A stretch of DNA of 64,000 nucleotides from Candidatus Saccharicenans sp. (GTDB lineage: Bacteria; Acidobacteriota; Aminicenantia; Aminicenantales; Saccharicenantaceae), in the NCBI GenBank assembly GCA_030018265.1, contig JASEFX010000007.1, forward strand, positions 26,452 to 90,451, read 5' to 3'. Shown piece by piece: positions 10,978 to 20,443 of this stretch. The stretch's first letter is position 1, and each line of letters starts with the position of its first letter. The notes below the pieces were generated by a model. It had not been told where the DNA came from. It searched no databases and was given only the letters and a program-made list of their open reading frames with translations. Both the position numbers and the translations under genes were made by a program.

Positions 10978-11937
10978 TCAGGCTGTCTCTCTCCAGTAGT
11001 TGAGAAGATCAAGGATAGACTGTTTCAGGTTCAGCTGCGGCTTCCAGCCGGCGAGCTTGACCAGTCGGGTAATATCAGCCAGCAAAATCGGGGGTTCGGG
11101 AAAGCGACTTTTCGGGTCTTCGGTTTCAATTACCATTTTCGCCCTGGTCATACCCTGCATTAATTTAAGGACTTCATGGCCTGACCAGGCCTGCCCCGAA
11201 CCAACGTTGTAAACTTCACCGGGCTCGCTCTTTTCCAGGATTAACCAGAGGGCTCTGACCAGGTCTCTGACATCCAGGTAATCCCTTTTGTTTTCCAGAT
11301 TGGCCACTTTTATCAGCGGCTCTCTTTTCTTTTTTTCTATTTCGGCTATCTGCCAGGCAAGGCTTGATATCTGATAATGAGGCGGCTGACCCGGGCCGAC
11401 CGGGCTGAAAATCCTGGCCCTTACGATCGGCAGGCCATAGAGCATTTGAAATACTGAAAGCCTAGAAGATCCTGAGCGGCTTTGCTAACGCCAAACGGAC
11501 TGAGCGGCCGGAAGACGGCTGTTTCTTTTACAGGCAGCTCGTCGGAGTAAACCAGACCGTAAGCTTCGGCTGAAGTGGCCACCAGCACCCGGGGTCGCAG
11601 CTTGAGCTCCCGGAGGGCTTCGAGCAGGTTAACTGTGCCCATCAGGTTGGTGTCCATAAAAGCACAGGCCATATTATGTGAGGAATCCGTTGACGACAGG
11701 CTTGCCAGGTGAAAAATCCGGTCGGGTCGTAAATCTGCCAGTACCTGGAGAAGCGACCGCAGGTCCCGCACGTCTCCTTCGACCACCCTGATACGCTCGG
11801 TCAGTTTTTTTCGTTTGAGAGTAGCAGGAACCCGGCCTGACCAGGCCGGAGATCTCCACAGGCGATACCACCTGGGAGATGTATTCAATGAGATGGCTGG
11901 CCACAAAGCCGCTGGCTCCGGTAATCAGTATTCTCAT
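10978..11937 (-). pseudogene. NAD-dependent epimerase/dehydratase (GDP-mannose 4,6-dehydratase/RMD-like) split by two compensating frameshifts
   Basis: Three overlapping minus ORFs supply consecutive parts of one SDR protein: MRILITGASGFVASHLIEYI | LTERIRVVEGDVRDLRSLLQVLADLRPDRIFHLAS...SAEAYG...SPFGVSKAAQDLLGFQYFK | MLYGLPIVRARIFSPVGPGQPPHY...YLDVRDLVRALWLIL; frames run 1 to 2 to 1. Confidence 0.8.
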
Positions 11938-12194
11938 CTTTTATTTCCCGTTTTTACTTAAATACCATATAGGTTTTTTTCTCTGAGTGTCAATACTAAA
12001 ATTATTAAAAAAGCGGACATAACTCTGGCAAGTCTTTGCCTCTGCTGCCCCGAAATGAACAAATCAATTCGCTTTCAGGAAAAAATCGCACAGGCTTTTT
12101 TCAGGCATACTTCAGACGAAGCCCCGGAAGCTCCGGTTTGATTTTATCAATCGATCAATATCAATCTGATCACATTCCACCGGACAGCTTTAGC

Positions 12195-14381
12195 TCAGAA
12201 CCCGAGGGTTCCCGGCAGGTCTGAAGTGTGGCTGATATTACCCAGTCCAACAGAGAATCTGAACTGAGCTTCCGGCTTCGAACGATAATAAAAAATCCTG
12301 AGGTCAAAGCTGAAGTCCAGACACTGATAATGATAGGTGCCCGCCAGGGCGGAATAAAGAATTTTCCTGTTCTGGACGTCCACTTCAACCTGGGTCTTCA
12401 GGTCGATTTTTTCAGGCCAGCGAACACCGGCCTGAATTCCGGCCTGATGGCTGCGGAAAAAGCTGTCCGGCGTAATTACCTGGTAATACTTTGACCAGTT
12501 AAGGTTGAAGAAAAAACGGTCTTCAGGCTTTCCCCAGCCGGCGCTCAGCCTGGAGCTGAGAAGGTTTTTTTCATAGGGGTTAAAATCGGCTGAAACATCC
12601 AGGCTCAGCGGTCCGAACGGATAATATCTCAGGTAGACGTTGACCGGAGAAAAGTGCCTTTCCTGGTGGCAGGGGTAATAGTAGCGAATCGGACTGTGTT
12701 CAGGGTCGAAGAAAACCGTTGTCGTCAATCCGAGCGTCAGGATTTCTCTGGGGGAGCTGTCGGTTTTCGTCAGAAAATGCTGGGTCAGGCCGAATTTCAG
12801 GTTGTTGTTTCTAAAAATTCCGAAGGGAGAAATAATTCTTTCGAGCGTTTCCCGGGGTATCGGGCTATCGAAGGAATAAGAGATAAAAGGCACCACCAGG
12901 TGTTTAAGATAGGCCTGGCCTTTCCTGAAGAAAAGGCGATAGACGACCGGACCTTCAAGGTTAAGGCCAAAACTGCCCTGGGCCGTCAGCAGGGAATTTT
13001 CTGTGCGGATGTTTGTTCCCGGCTGATAGCTCTGGAAATACCAGACAAAATTGCCGCCGGCGCGGAAAGTCAGGTTTAACCACGCGGCAGGCAGCAGGGG
13101 GAAAGAAAGAGAAGGTCGGAAATAGGCCTGGCCGAGGTCATAACCGGTTTCAGTCAGCTCAGTTTTCCAGCTGTACTGCCAGTTGCTGAGGCCGGATTCA
13201 AAAGAGAGGTCGACCCGGGGAAATAATCTGTATTTCAACATGTTGAAGCTGAGCTGGGGTCGGTAGGTGGTACTCACTTTCTGGCCGGTGAGGGGGAAGT
13301 AGCTTTCGAATTTAGAGGCCCGGAGGTTAAAATTGAAACGCGACCAGTTTCTGGTAAGTCCGAGCTGATAGGATCGATTGTTTACCGTGGCCAGGTTGAA
13401 ATTGTTCTCAAACTCTCTCAGAAAATCGAAAGAACTGGAATAGTCAGCCCGGGCTGAAAGATGAAATCCGTAAGGCAATTTCTGGGAATGGTCCAGGCGC
13501 AGAATGAAGGGTGTTTTTTGAGGCGAAATGTTTTCATCTTTCCATGGAAGGAAAAAGTAACCGTTAGCTTCGCCTCTTGTTCCCCCCGGCAGAAGATAAC
13601 GGAATTCGAGACCGGCTCCGGCGCCTTTTCTTGAATACCAGTCGACGGTGACGGTGGAATCGATGTTCCGGGTTATTGCCCAGTAAAAACTCTGGCTGAG
13701 AGTAATTCCTTTCACCCGGTTGAAACCCAGGCGAGGGAAGAGAAAACCGGTAGCTCTGGGTTTCAGTGGATATCTCAAATAAGGAACATAAAGGACTGGA
13801 ATTTCTTTAACCCGGAAAACGGCCTGCTTCATGGTGATATGGTCTTCAGGCTGAAATCGGGCTTCAGAAAAGGCAAAGCGCCAGCGGGGCACCGGTTGGG
13901 TGCAGCTGGTGAACCAGGCTCTTTCCAGGCGGTATACACCGGTGACTGATTTATGGATTTTCTCCGCTCCAAAAAGAGCGCCCGGACGACTTATAGCCCG
14001 GACTTCTTCCAGGGAGCACTCTCCGGTTTTCAGGTTGTAGGAGAGACGATCACAGGAAATCACCTCATCCGGAAGTTGAAGAGTGATATGTCCCAGCGCG
14101 ACCAGTTCATAGGTTTCGAGATTCACCTGAAGGCGATCAGCCAGAAGCACCAGCGAGCCGTATCTGAGTTCTACCTCTCCCTCGGCCAGCCAGACCGGAC
14201 CGTTTTTTTCCTGGTATTTAGCTTCAAGCTGAATGACCTCGTCCACAAGGATAGAGTTTCTTTCCTGGCTTATATACGTTGCAGGCAAAGACAGAGCGGG
14301 ACACAGAATAAGGAGGCTGATAAAGCAGATGCTCTGCCAGGAAACAGGTTTCCAGCCGTTCATTCCGATCACTGTGTTCAT
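12195..14381 (-). CDS. lptD: LPS-assembly protein LptD (OstA/Imp)
   Basis: Signal peptide; OstA-like domain (WLAEGEVELRYGSLVLLADRLQVNLETYELVALGHITL...), conserved PYLRYPLKPRATGFLFPRLG, long C-terminal beta-barrel. Confidence 0.88.
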   Translation of the reverse strand: MNTVIGMNGWKPVSWQSICFISLLILCPALSLPATYISQERNSILVDEVIQLEAKYQEKNGPVWLAEGEVELRYGSLVLLADRLQVNLETYELVALGHITLQLPDEVISCDRLSYNLKTGECSLEEVRAISRPGALFGAEKIHKSVTGVYRLERAWFTSCTQPVPRWRFAFSEARFQPEDHITMKQAVFRVKEIPVLYVPYLRYPLKPRATGFLFPRLGFNRVKGITLSQSFYWAITRNIDSTVTVDWYSRKGAGAGLEFRYLLPGGTRGEANGYFFLPWKDENISPQKTPFILRLDHSQKLPYGFHLSARADYSSSFDFLREFENNFNLATVNNRSYQLGLTRNWSRFNFNLRASKFESYFPLTGQKVSTTYRPQLSFNMLKYRLFPRVDLSFESGLSNWQYSWKTELTETGYDLGQAYFRPSLSFPLLPAAWLNLTFRAGGNFVWYFQSYQPGTNIRTENSLLTAQGSFGLNLEGPVVYRLFFRKGQAYLKHLVVPFISYSFDSPIPRETLERIISPFGIFRNNNLKFGLTQHFLTKTDSSPREILTLGLTTTVFFDPEHSPIRYYYPCHQERHFSPVNVYLRYYPFGPLSLDVSADFNPYEKNLLSSRLSAGWGKPEDRFFFNLNWSKYYQVITPDSFFRSHQAGIQAGVRWPEKIDLKTQVEVDVQNRKILYSALAGTYHYQCLDFSFDLRIFYYRSKPEAQFRFSVGLGNISHTSDLPGTLGF

Positions 14382-14479
14382 AATATATAATTGCCGCCTT
14401 TTCGGGGGCAAGGAGAAAGTGCTGCCTGGTTCCTTGAATTTGATTAGCTAAATGTGGTAAAAATAAAGGCATCTGAGAA

Positions 14480-15733
14480 ATGAAAGCTCTGGCCGGTTTG
14501 AGAAAATTTGCTGTTCCAGTGTTAAGAACAACAATATTCTGTCTGTTTTTTTCTTTCCTGACCATCGACCTTATGGCTGAGACCTGGAAAGCTAAGGAAC
14601 TTCGCCGGGCCTGGGAGGAGGCGGCCTGGAGGTTTGGACCGCTCAGGGTTCAGCCTCTTATTATTATCAGGGATGCTGGTTACGATTCGAACATCTATTA
14701 CCATCCTCAGGCGGTGTCGGATTTCTGGCTGACAGCGGGACCAGGGGCTTATGCTTATTTGATGTTCAAAAAGAGAGTGATAGTTCGAGTTTTTGAATCG
14801 CGACAGTATGTTTATTTTTTTAAGACGGAAAGGGAAAGAACCTGGAATAATTACTTCAACGGAGACGTTTCGCTAAGCTTTAACCGGATTCTTCTGACCG
14901 TCGGCGGAGCCTGGAACAATGCCCGCGAAAGATGGAACACCGAAATCGATATAAGACCGCGAAGAATAGAAAAAAGAGGTAACCTTTCTTTGCTTTATCA
15001 GAGATCTTACCGGGTTTCCTTTGAAGTTACCGCTTCCCTGGCGGATTATCTTTATGAGAGCCTGGAATATAATTCCGTAAACATAGGGGAAAGACTGAGC
15101 CATCTGGAGAATCTGTTTTCAGGAAAACTTTATTACCGGTTGAACCCGAGGATTCAGTTTTTTCTTGAAGGGGAGTTCGCGCGGTATGATTTCAGGAGCG
15201 AGCTGAGCCCCGGAGATTCCCGGAGCCAGGCTGTTTATTCCGGTTTTGAATTTTCTCCGGCCGGCAGGATCAGAGGGCGGCTGAGACTGGGCTATAAAAA
15301 TTTCGACTCCCTGGAAGAGGGGCGGCCGGATTACCGCGGGCTCGTCGGGGACACCTCGATCAGCTGGGCGCTGATGCGTCCGCTGGTTCTGAGAGCTTCC
15401 TATCAGAGGGATGTTAACTTTTCGGTCTGGTCGCAGAATCCTTTTTATGTAGGAAACGGCTGGTCAACTGGAGCCTCCGTTTATATGTTCCGGAGAAGGA
15501 TCCGCCTTGATTATAATTACAGCCGGCTGCGAAATGATTACCCTCTGGATGCGGTGCCCGGTTCCGAACCCAGAAAGGATTTTTATACTTTGAATTCGGT
15601 GGCTTTATATATTAGAATTAAAAAGACGGTAGGATTTGGAATTTCAGGAGGTTTGTGGAGCAGAAAGATAAATGTTTTTGACTGGGATGTAAGAAAAAAA
15701 TTTCTCGGAGCAAACCTGACCTATGAATTTTAA
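14480..15733 (+). CDS. Outer-membrane beta-barrel protein of the exopolysaccharide cluster
   Basis: Signal peptide, alternating aromatic/charged strands, C-terminal ...FLGANLTYEF; directly upstream of a Wza-like gene. Confidence 0.6.
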   Translation: MKALAGLRKFAVPVLRTTIFCLFFSFLTIDLMAETWKAKELRRAWEEAAWRFGPLRVQPLIIIRDAGYDSNIYYHPQAVSDFWLTAGPGAYAYLMFKKRVIVRVFESRQYVYFFKTERERTWNNYFNGDVSLSFNRILLTVGGAWNNARERWNTEIDIRPRRIEKRGNLSLLYQRSYRVSFEVTASLADYLYESLEYNSVNIGERLSHLENLFSGKLYYRLNPRIQFFLEGEFARYDFRSELSPGDSRSQAVYSGFEFSPAGRIRGRLRLGYKNFDSLEEGRPDYRGLVGDTSISWALMRPLVLRASYQRDVNFSVWSQNPFYVGNGWSTGASVYMFRRRIRLDYNYSRLRNDYPLDAVPGSEPRKDFYTLNSVALYIRIKKTVGFGISGGLWSRKINVFDWDVRKKFLGANLTYEF

Positions 15734-15785
15734 TCCCGGGCTGGCATTAGCACGGGTTAGACAGTCGATAAAAGGTAAATAAAAA

Positions 15786-16688
15786 ATGGATAAAGTTGAA
15801 TTTAAGCGGTTCAATATCTTTTTCGTGTTTCTCCTGGTATGCGTTCTTTTCGGGTACGGGTTAAGTCAGGATAGAGGAGTTCCGGCTGAAGCTCAAGAGA
15901 TGCAAAAAGCTGCCCGCGATTATTTCATCAGAGAATACGTTATCGGTCCTAGGGACCTTCTGGAAATAAAAGTTTTTGAGCTCCCGGAGTTTGACAACAC
16001 GGTCAGGGTGTCTGAAGACGGTTCTATTACTCTGCCGCTTCTCGGGAATGTCCAGGTCCGCGGGTTGACGAAGGAAAAACTCGAGCGGAGACTGGCTGAA
16101 CTTCTGGAAAAATACGTTAAGAATGCTCAGGTGTCGGTTTTTATAAAAGAATATCAGAGTTCCCGTGTGGCCATCATCGGTGCGGTGGAAAGACCCGGCA
16201 TGTACGAACTGGTTGGCCGGCAAACGCTGCTGCAGATGATTTCTCAGGCGGGCGGTTTCAAGGAAAACGCAGCCAATGAAATTTACATCCTGAGAGAAGG
16301 CGAAGGAGGAGTTACCGCTTCTATCAGAATTGACCTGGAAGATCTGCTGCTCAACGGCAATCAGCGGCTGAACATTCCTCTCCAGCCTAACGATGTGATC
16401 AACGTTCCGGTCGACAGGTTGATTACCATTTATGTTTTCGGTCAGGTCCGCAACCCCGGAGCGATTCAGGTAAAGATGTCTAAAAAGATTACTCTTCTTC
16501 AGGCTATCGCCCAGGCCGGGGGCCTGAGCGAAAACGCTTCGAAACGAGGGGTGATTGTGAAAAGAAAAGATAAGAGCGGTAAAGAAATAAATTTTAAGAT
16601 TAATCTGAACGATATCATAAAAGGCAAACGCAAGGATCTCCCGCTCCAGGAAGGAGATGTGGTGATCGTTCAGGAAAGCATATTTTAG
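15786..16688 (+). CDS. Polysaccharide export protein (Wza-like, Poly_export + SLBB domains)
   Basis: YVIGPRDLLEIKVFELPEFDNTVRVSEDGSITLPLLGNVQVRGLTKEKLERRLAELL...SLBB repeats VFGQVRNPGAIQV. Confidence 0.93.
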   Translation: MDKVEFKRFNIFFVFLLVCVLFGYGLSQDRGVPAEAQEMQKAARDYFIREYVIGPRDLLEIKVFELPEFDNTVRVSEDGSITLPLLGNVQVRGLTKEKLERRLAELLEKYVKNAQVSVFIKEYQSSRVAIIGAVERPGMYELVGRQTLLQMISQAGGFKENAANEIYILREGEGGVTASIRIDLEDLLLNGNQRLNIPLQPNDVINVPVDRLITIYVFGQVRNPGAIQVKMSKKITLLQAIAQAGGLSENASKRGVIVKRKDKSGKEINFKINLNDIIKGKRKDLPLQEGDVVIVQESIF

Positions 16689-16712
16689 GGCACGTAAGGT
16701 AAGAGGTTAAAG

Positions 16713-18920
16713 ATGAACAACGAAAACTATGTGGAATCTCAGGCCACGGCCGCGGATGAAATAGACCTGAGAAAATACATCGATATCATCGTACGCAGAC
16801 GCTGGACGGTGATTTCGGTCACCCTGATCGCGGCGGCCATTTCTCTGATCATTTCCTTTGTCACCAGGCCCGTTTATAAAGCCAGCGGGACGGTGATGAT
16901 TGAAAAAGAACCGAACATTTTAAGCTTTGAGGACATTTTTCAGATAGAAACTTTCCGGGATGATTATTTTCAGACACAGTACAAGCTGCTTCAAAGCCGG
17001 AGCCTGGCGGAAAGAACCATCGAACAGCTGAAACTCTGGGAGAAAAAAGAATTTTCCGCCGGGAAAGAGGTCACGCCGGATGACCTGAAGAATCCAGTTT
17101 TCAGAAGAAAATTGATTGACAGGTTCTTAAGCCGGCTCGAGGTCAAGCCGATCAGAATGACCAGGCTGGTGGAAGTCTCCTTCAAGGCTGGCGACCCGGT
17201 CCTGGCCAGCGATTGCGTGAACGCCCTGTTCGATTCTTTCATAGACATGAATATTGAGTCAAAATACGAGACCACCGAACAGGCAACCGAATTTCTTACC
17301 CAGCAGATCAACGACCTGAAGCGAGAAATAAGCGAGAAAGAACAGGAGCTGCAAAGGTACGGTCAGGAAAAGGATATCGTTCTGCTGAGCGAGAAAGAAA
17401 CAACGGTGCTGGATAAGCTAAATGAAGTTAACAAGGCACTGACCGAGGCCCAGATTGACCGGGTAAGGAAAGAAGCTTATTACAACAGCATCAAAAACGC
17501 TTCACCCGATTTTATTCCCGAAGCCCTCAACAACCAGCTGATTCAACGCCTGCGCGAGGATTATGTGAGACTCAGCCGGGAATACGCCAAGATGCAGGAG
17601 AAATTCCAGCCCGATTACCCGGAAATGCAACGTCTGAAAGCCGAGCTGGATTCAGCCAGAGAACTACTGAAGAACGAAACCCAGAGGCTGGTGCAGGCCG
17701 CTTATTCCGATTATCATGCATCACTTAAGAAAGAGCTGTCATTGCGGGAACTTTTTGAAACACATAAGGAGGAAGCCTTCCGGCTGAATTCCAGCGCCAT
17801 TCTTTACAACAGCCTGAAGATTGAAATAGAAAACAAAAAAAATCTTCTCGAATCTCTTCTGAAGAGGCAGAGCGAAACGGGTCTTTCAGCCCGGCTTAAG
17901 GGCCTGAGAACTTCCAACGTCCGCATTGTCGACCGGGCTGACATTCCGATCCATCCTTACAGCCCCAAAAAATTGCGCAATCTGCTGCTGGCTCTTTTTC
18001 TCGGGTTGTTTGGAGGAGTCGGGCTGGCTCTGGTCATGGAGTATCTGGATAATACGATTAAATCAGCCGAGGATGTTGAGCGTTACTCCAGGTTGCCCAC
18101 GCTCGGAGTTGTTCCGGCATTTAATGGAGACACTATTCTTGACGGCCATTATTATGCCTACCGCTCGAGAGAGGATGAGTCAGAAGACAGGAAGAAAAAG
18201 AGAAATGAAAAGGAAGAGACAGCCGCGGGGACTGAACCCAGAAGCATCGAGCTGATCAGTTACTTTGCTCCGGAATCCACCTTTGCCGAAAGCTACCGCT
18301 CGCTGAGAACCGCTCTGTTGTTATCCGGACCCCTTTCGAGTCTTAAAAGCTTGATCATCACCAGTCCTCTGCCGAATGAAGGCAAATCCGTAACCATTTC
18401 CAATTTGGCGGTGAGTCTGGCCCAGATGGAAAAGAAGGTTTTGCTGGTGGATGCCGACCTGCGCCGGCCAAAACAATACCGCATTTTTAACATAAAAAAC
18501 CACGACGGGCTGAGCAACTTTCTGACCATAGGGGTGGATATTGAAAAACTGATTAAGCCCACGATTGTGCCTTTTCTGTACTTGATAAACTCCGGGCCGA
18601 TCCCGCCGAACCCGGCCGAGCTGCTCGGTTCCGAAAGGATGAAGGAACTTCTGGAAAGGGCGAAAGAAGATTTTGACTTTGTTTTGATAGACACTCCGCC
18701 GCTTCTTTCCGTGACAGATTCCCAGGTGCTGGGCAAGCTGGTTGATGGGATTATAATGGTGGTGCATGCGGAAAAAACACCCCGCGAAGCCCTGCGGCAG
18801 GCAAGAGAGATTATCGACCTGCTTCAACTGAAGACGTTCGGGGTGGTGATCAACGCCCTCAACCTTGACAACCGTGGATATTATTATCGCCGCTATTATC
18901 GGCATTATTATAAAAAATAG
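16713..18920 (+). CDS. Polysaccharide co-polymerase / BY-kinase (Wzc-like, Wzz + tyrosine autokinase)
   Basis: Wzz N-terminus, GNVR-like region, Walker A SPLPNEGKSVTISNLA, VLLVDADLRRPKQ, C-terminal Tyr cluster NRGYYYRRYYRHYYKK. Confidence 0.94.
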   Translation: MNNENYVESQATAADEIDLRKYIDIIVRRRWTVISVTLIAAAISLIISFVTRPVYKASGTVMIEKEPNILSFEDIFQIETFRDDYFQTQYKLLQSRSLAERTIEQLKLWEKKEFSAGKEVTPDDLKNPVFRRKLIDRFLSRLEVKPIRMTRLVEVSFKAGDPVLASDCVNALFDSFIDMNIESKYETTEQATEFLTQQINDLKREISEKEQELQRYGQEKDIVLLSEKETTVLDKLNEVNKALTEAQIDRVRKEAYYNSIKNASPDFIPEALNNQLIQRLREDYVRLSREYAKMQEKFQPDYPEMQRLKAELDSARELLKNETQRLVQAAYSDYHASLKKELSLRELFETHKEEAFRLNSSAILYNSLKIEIENKKNLLESLLKRQSETGLSARLKGLRTSNVRIVDRADIPIHPYSPKKLRNLLLALFLGLFGGVGLALVMEYLDNTIKSAEDVERYSRLPTLGVVPAFNGDTILDGHYYAYRSREDESEDRKKKRNEKEETAAGTEPRSIELISYFAPESTFAESYRSLRTALLLSGPLSSLKSLIITSPLPNEGKSVTISNLAVSLAQMEKKVLLVDADLRRPKQYRIFNIKNHDGLSNFLTIGVDIEKLIKPTIVPFLYLINSGPIPPNPAELLGSERMKELLERAKEDFDFVLIDTPPLLSVTDSQVLGKLVDGIIMVVHAEKTPREALRQAREIIDLLQLKTFGVVINALNLDNRGYYYRRYYRHYYKK

Positions 18921-19751
18921 ATGGACACCAAGCTTAAAATATACTATTCCCGCAAGCCCGGTTCTGAAGGCATGATCGACCTGCATACTCACCTTCTGCC
19001 AGACTGGGATGATGGGCCTGAGAGCTGGGATGAAGTGAGCCGGATGGTGGAGGTAGCGGCGGCGGACGGGGAGACCGCAGTCTGTTTGACGCCTCATATA
19101 TTTCGATTTTCCCGCTATCAGGACAATCAGCAGATTCTGGAAGAGCGCTTCCAGCAGTTTTATGAGAGATTTGGCGCCGATAACCGGATCAGTTTTTTCA
19201 GGGGGGCTGAAGTTTTCATCCACCCGGATATGGTCCAGGAAATTGAATCAAGGCATTTGAGTGTGAACCAGAGCGAATACGTGTTTGTTGAATTTCCTTC
19301 TGACCAGGTTCCAGCCGGGGCCAGGGAGCTCTTCTATCGCCTGATGTTAGCCGGCTATACTCCGATTATCAGTCATCCGGAAAGGAACGAATTTTTCGGC
19401 CGGCAGCCTGAGATTCTCTATGATTTTATAAATCGTGGATGTCTCGCCCAGCTGACCGCCGGAAGTCTGGTCGGAAGTTTTGGCCGGGAAGTCCAGAGAA
19501 GAGCCGAATTGTTTCTGAAACATCATCTGGTTCAAATTATGGCCTCCGATGCGCATGATTACCGGAAGAGACCTCCGGTTCTCAGCCGGGGAGTGGAAGC
19601 CGCTGCCCGCCTTGTTGGCAGTGAATTAGCCGAGGCGATGGTCAGGCAGGTTCCTGAAGCGATTCTCAATAATCAGATTATTCCAGAACTGGAAAGGCCG
19701 ACCAGTCCGCTGCGACGCGGGTTTTTCTTTCGGTGGTTTAAAAAAAAGTGA
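18921..19751 (+). CDS. PHP-family tyrosine-protein phosphatase (CpsB/YwqE-like)
   Basis: MIDLHTHLLPDWDDGPESWDEVSRMVEVAAADG...VCLTPHIF...PIISHPERN...MASDAHD metal-binding motifs; immediately follows the BY-kinase gene. Confidence 0.9.
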   Translation: MDTKLKIYYSRKPGSEGMIDLHTHLLPDWDDGPESWDEVSRMVEVAAADGETAVCLTPHIFRFSRYQDNQQILEERFQQFYERFGADNRISFFRGAEVFIHPDMVQEIESRHLSVNQSEYVFVEFPSDQVPAGARELFYRLMLAGYTPIISHPERNEFFGRQPEILYDFINRGCLAQLTAGSLVGSFGREVQRRAELFLKHHLVQIMASDAHDYRKRPPVLSRGVEAAARLVGSELAEAMVRQVPEAILNNQIIPELERPTSPLRRGFFFRWFKKK

Positions 19752-19760
19752 AAAAATTTC

Positions 19761-19789
19761 TTGAAAAATGAGTAAAGAAAAGTTATATA
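19761..19789 (+). promoter_or_regulatory. Candidate promoter
   Basis: TTGAAA - 17 nt - TATATA upstream of the 19818 CDS. Confidence 0.35.
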
Positions 19790-19817
19790 TTGATTATAAT
19801 TGTTGAGGGAGGTTAAA

Positions 19818-20351
19818 ATGCTCCGCCAAAGAATTTATCGGTCTCCCTTTTTTGCCGGAATGGTCATCGCCTCATTTTTGCTTTTATTGATTCCCGTGGA
19901 AGCTCTGGCTGCTCCAACCGGCTCGCTGGTGGGATTTATCTTCGCTGCTGACATGAAAACTCCGGTGCAGAACGCCGTGGTTAAAATCAGAAGTCTGGAT
20001 GACGGCAAAGAATATGTGAGCACCCCAACGGATGCCAGCGGCAATTACAAACTGGAAAAGGTGAAGGAAGGCAAATACATACTCGGAGTGACGGCTCCTG
20101 ACGGCGATTATAATTTCCCCTACATTATGGTCGTAAAAGGTGGCGAGATGGCCAAGCTGTCTCTCGCGCTGAAAGCTGGAAGCGCAACCGGGCTCGGTCA
20201 GGAAACTCTGGAACAAGCGGAAAAAGAAAAAGTTTCATTCTTCAAAACTCCGGTGGGTGTGGCTGTGCTGATGGTCGCCACCACTCTGGCTCTCTACGGA
20301 ACTTTCAAGTTGCTCGAGGGCAAAGAAGAAGCTTCACCGTCCAGGAAGTAG
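19818..20351 (+). CDS. Exported protein with carboxypeptidase-regulatory-like (CarboxypepD_reg) domain and C-terminal TM
   Basis: Signal peptide; GSLVGFIFAADMKTPVQNAVVKIRSLDDGKEYVSTPTDASGNYKLEKVKEGKYILGV; hydrophobic VGVAVLMVATTLALYGTF near the end. Confidence 0.7.
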   Translation: MLRQRIYRSPFFAGMVIASFLLLLIPVEALAAPTGSLVGFIFAADMKTPVQNAVVKIRSLDDGKEYVSTPTDASGNYKLEKVKEGKYILGVTAPDGDYNFPYIMVVKGGEMAKLSLALKAGSATGLGQETLEQAEKEKVSFFKTPVGVAVLMVATTLALYGTFKLLEGKEEASPSRK

Positions 20352-20443
20352 AATTCCCGGCATAATTTTTCGCACCGGGAAGCGGGCTTCTGACAGATTG
20401 ATTCCTTTTCTGTATCCCGCAATGAGATTTATTACTCTGTAGA

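Noticed and set aside
11674-11937. Programmed -1 frameshift (A AAA AAC-type slippery site) in the epimerase gene
   Set aside because: The frame change needed at the A7 run is +1/-2, not -1, and a second compensating indel is also required; error or pseudogenisation is simpler.
18321-19223. 300-aa minus-strand ORF antisense to the Wzc-like and CpsB-like genes
   Set aside because: Spans two confidently assigned plus-strand genes; no homology recognised.
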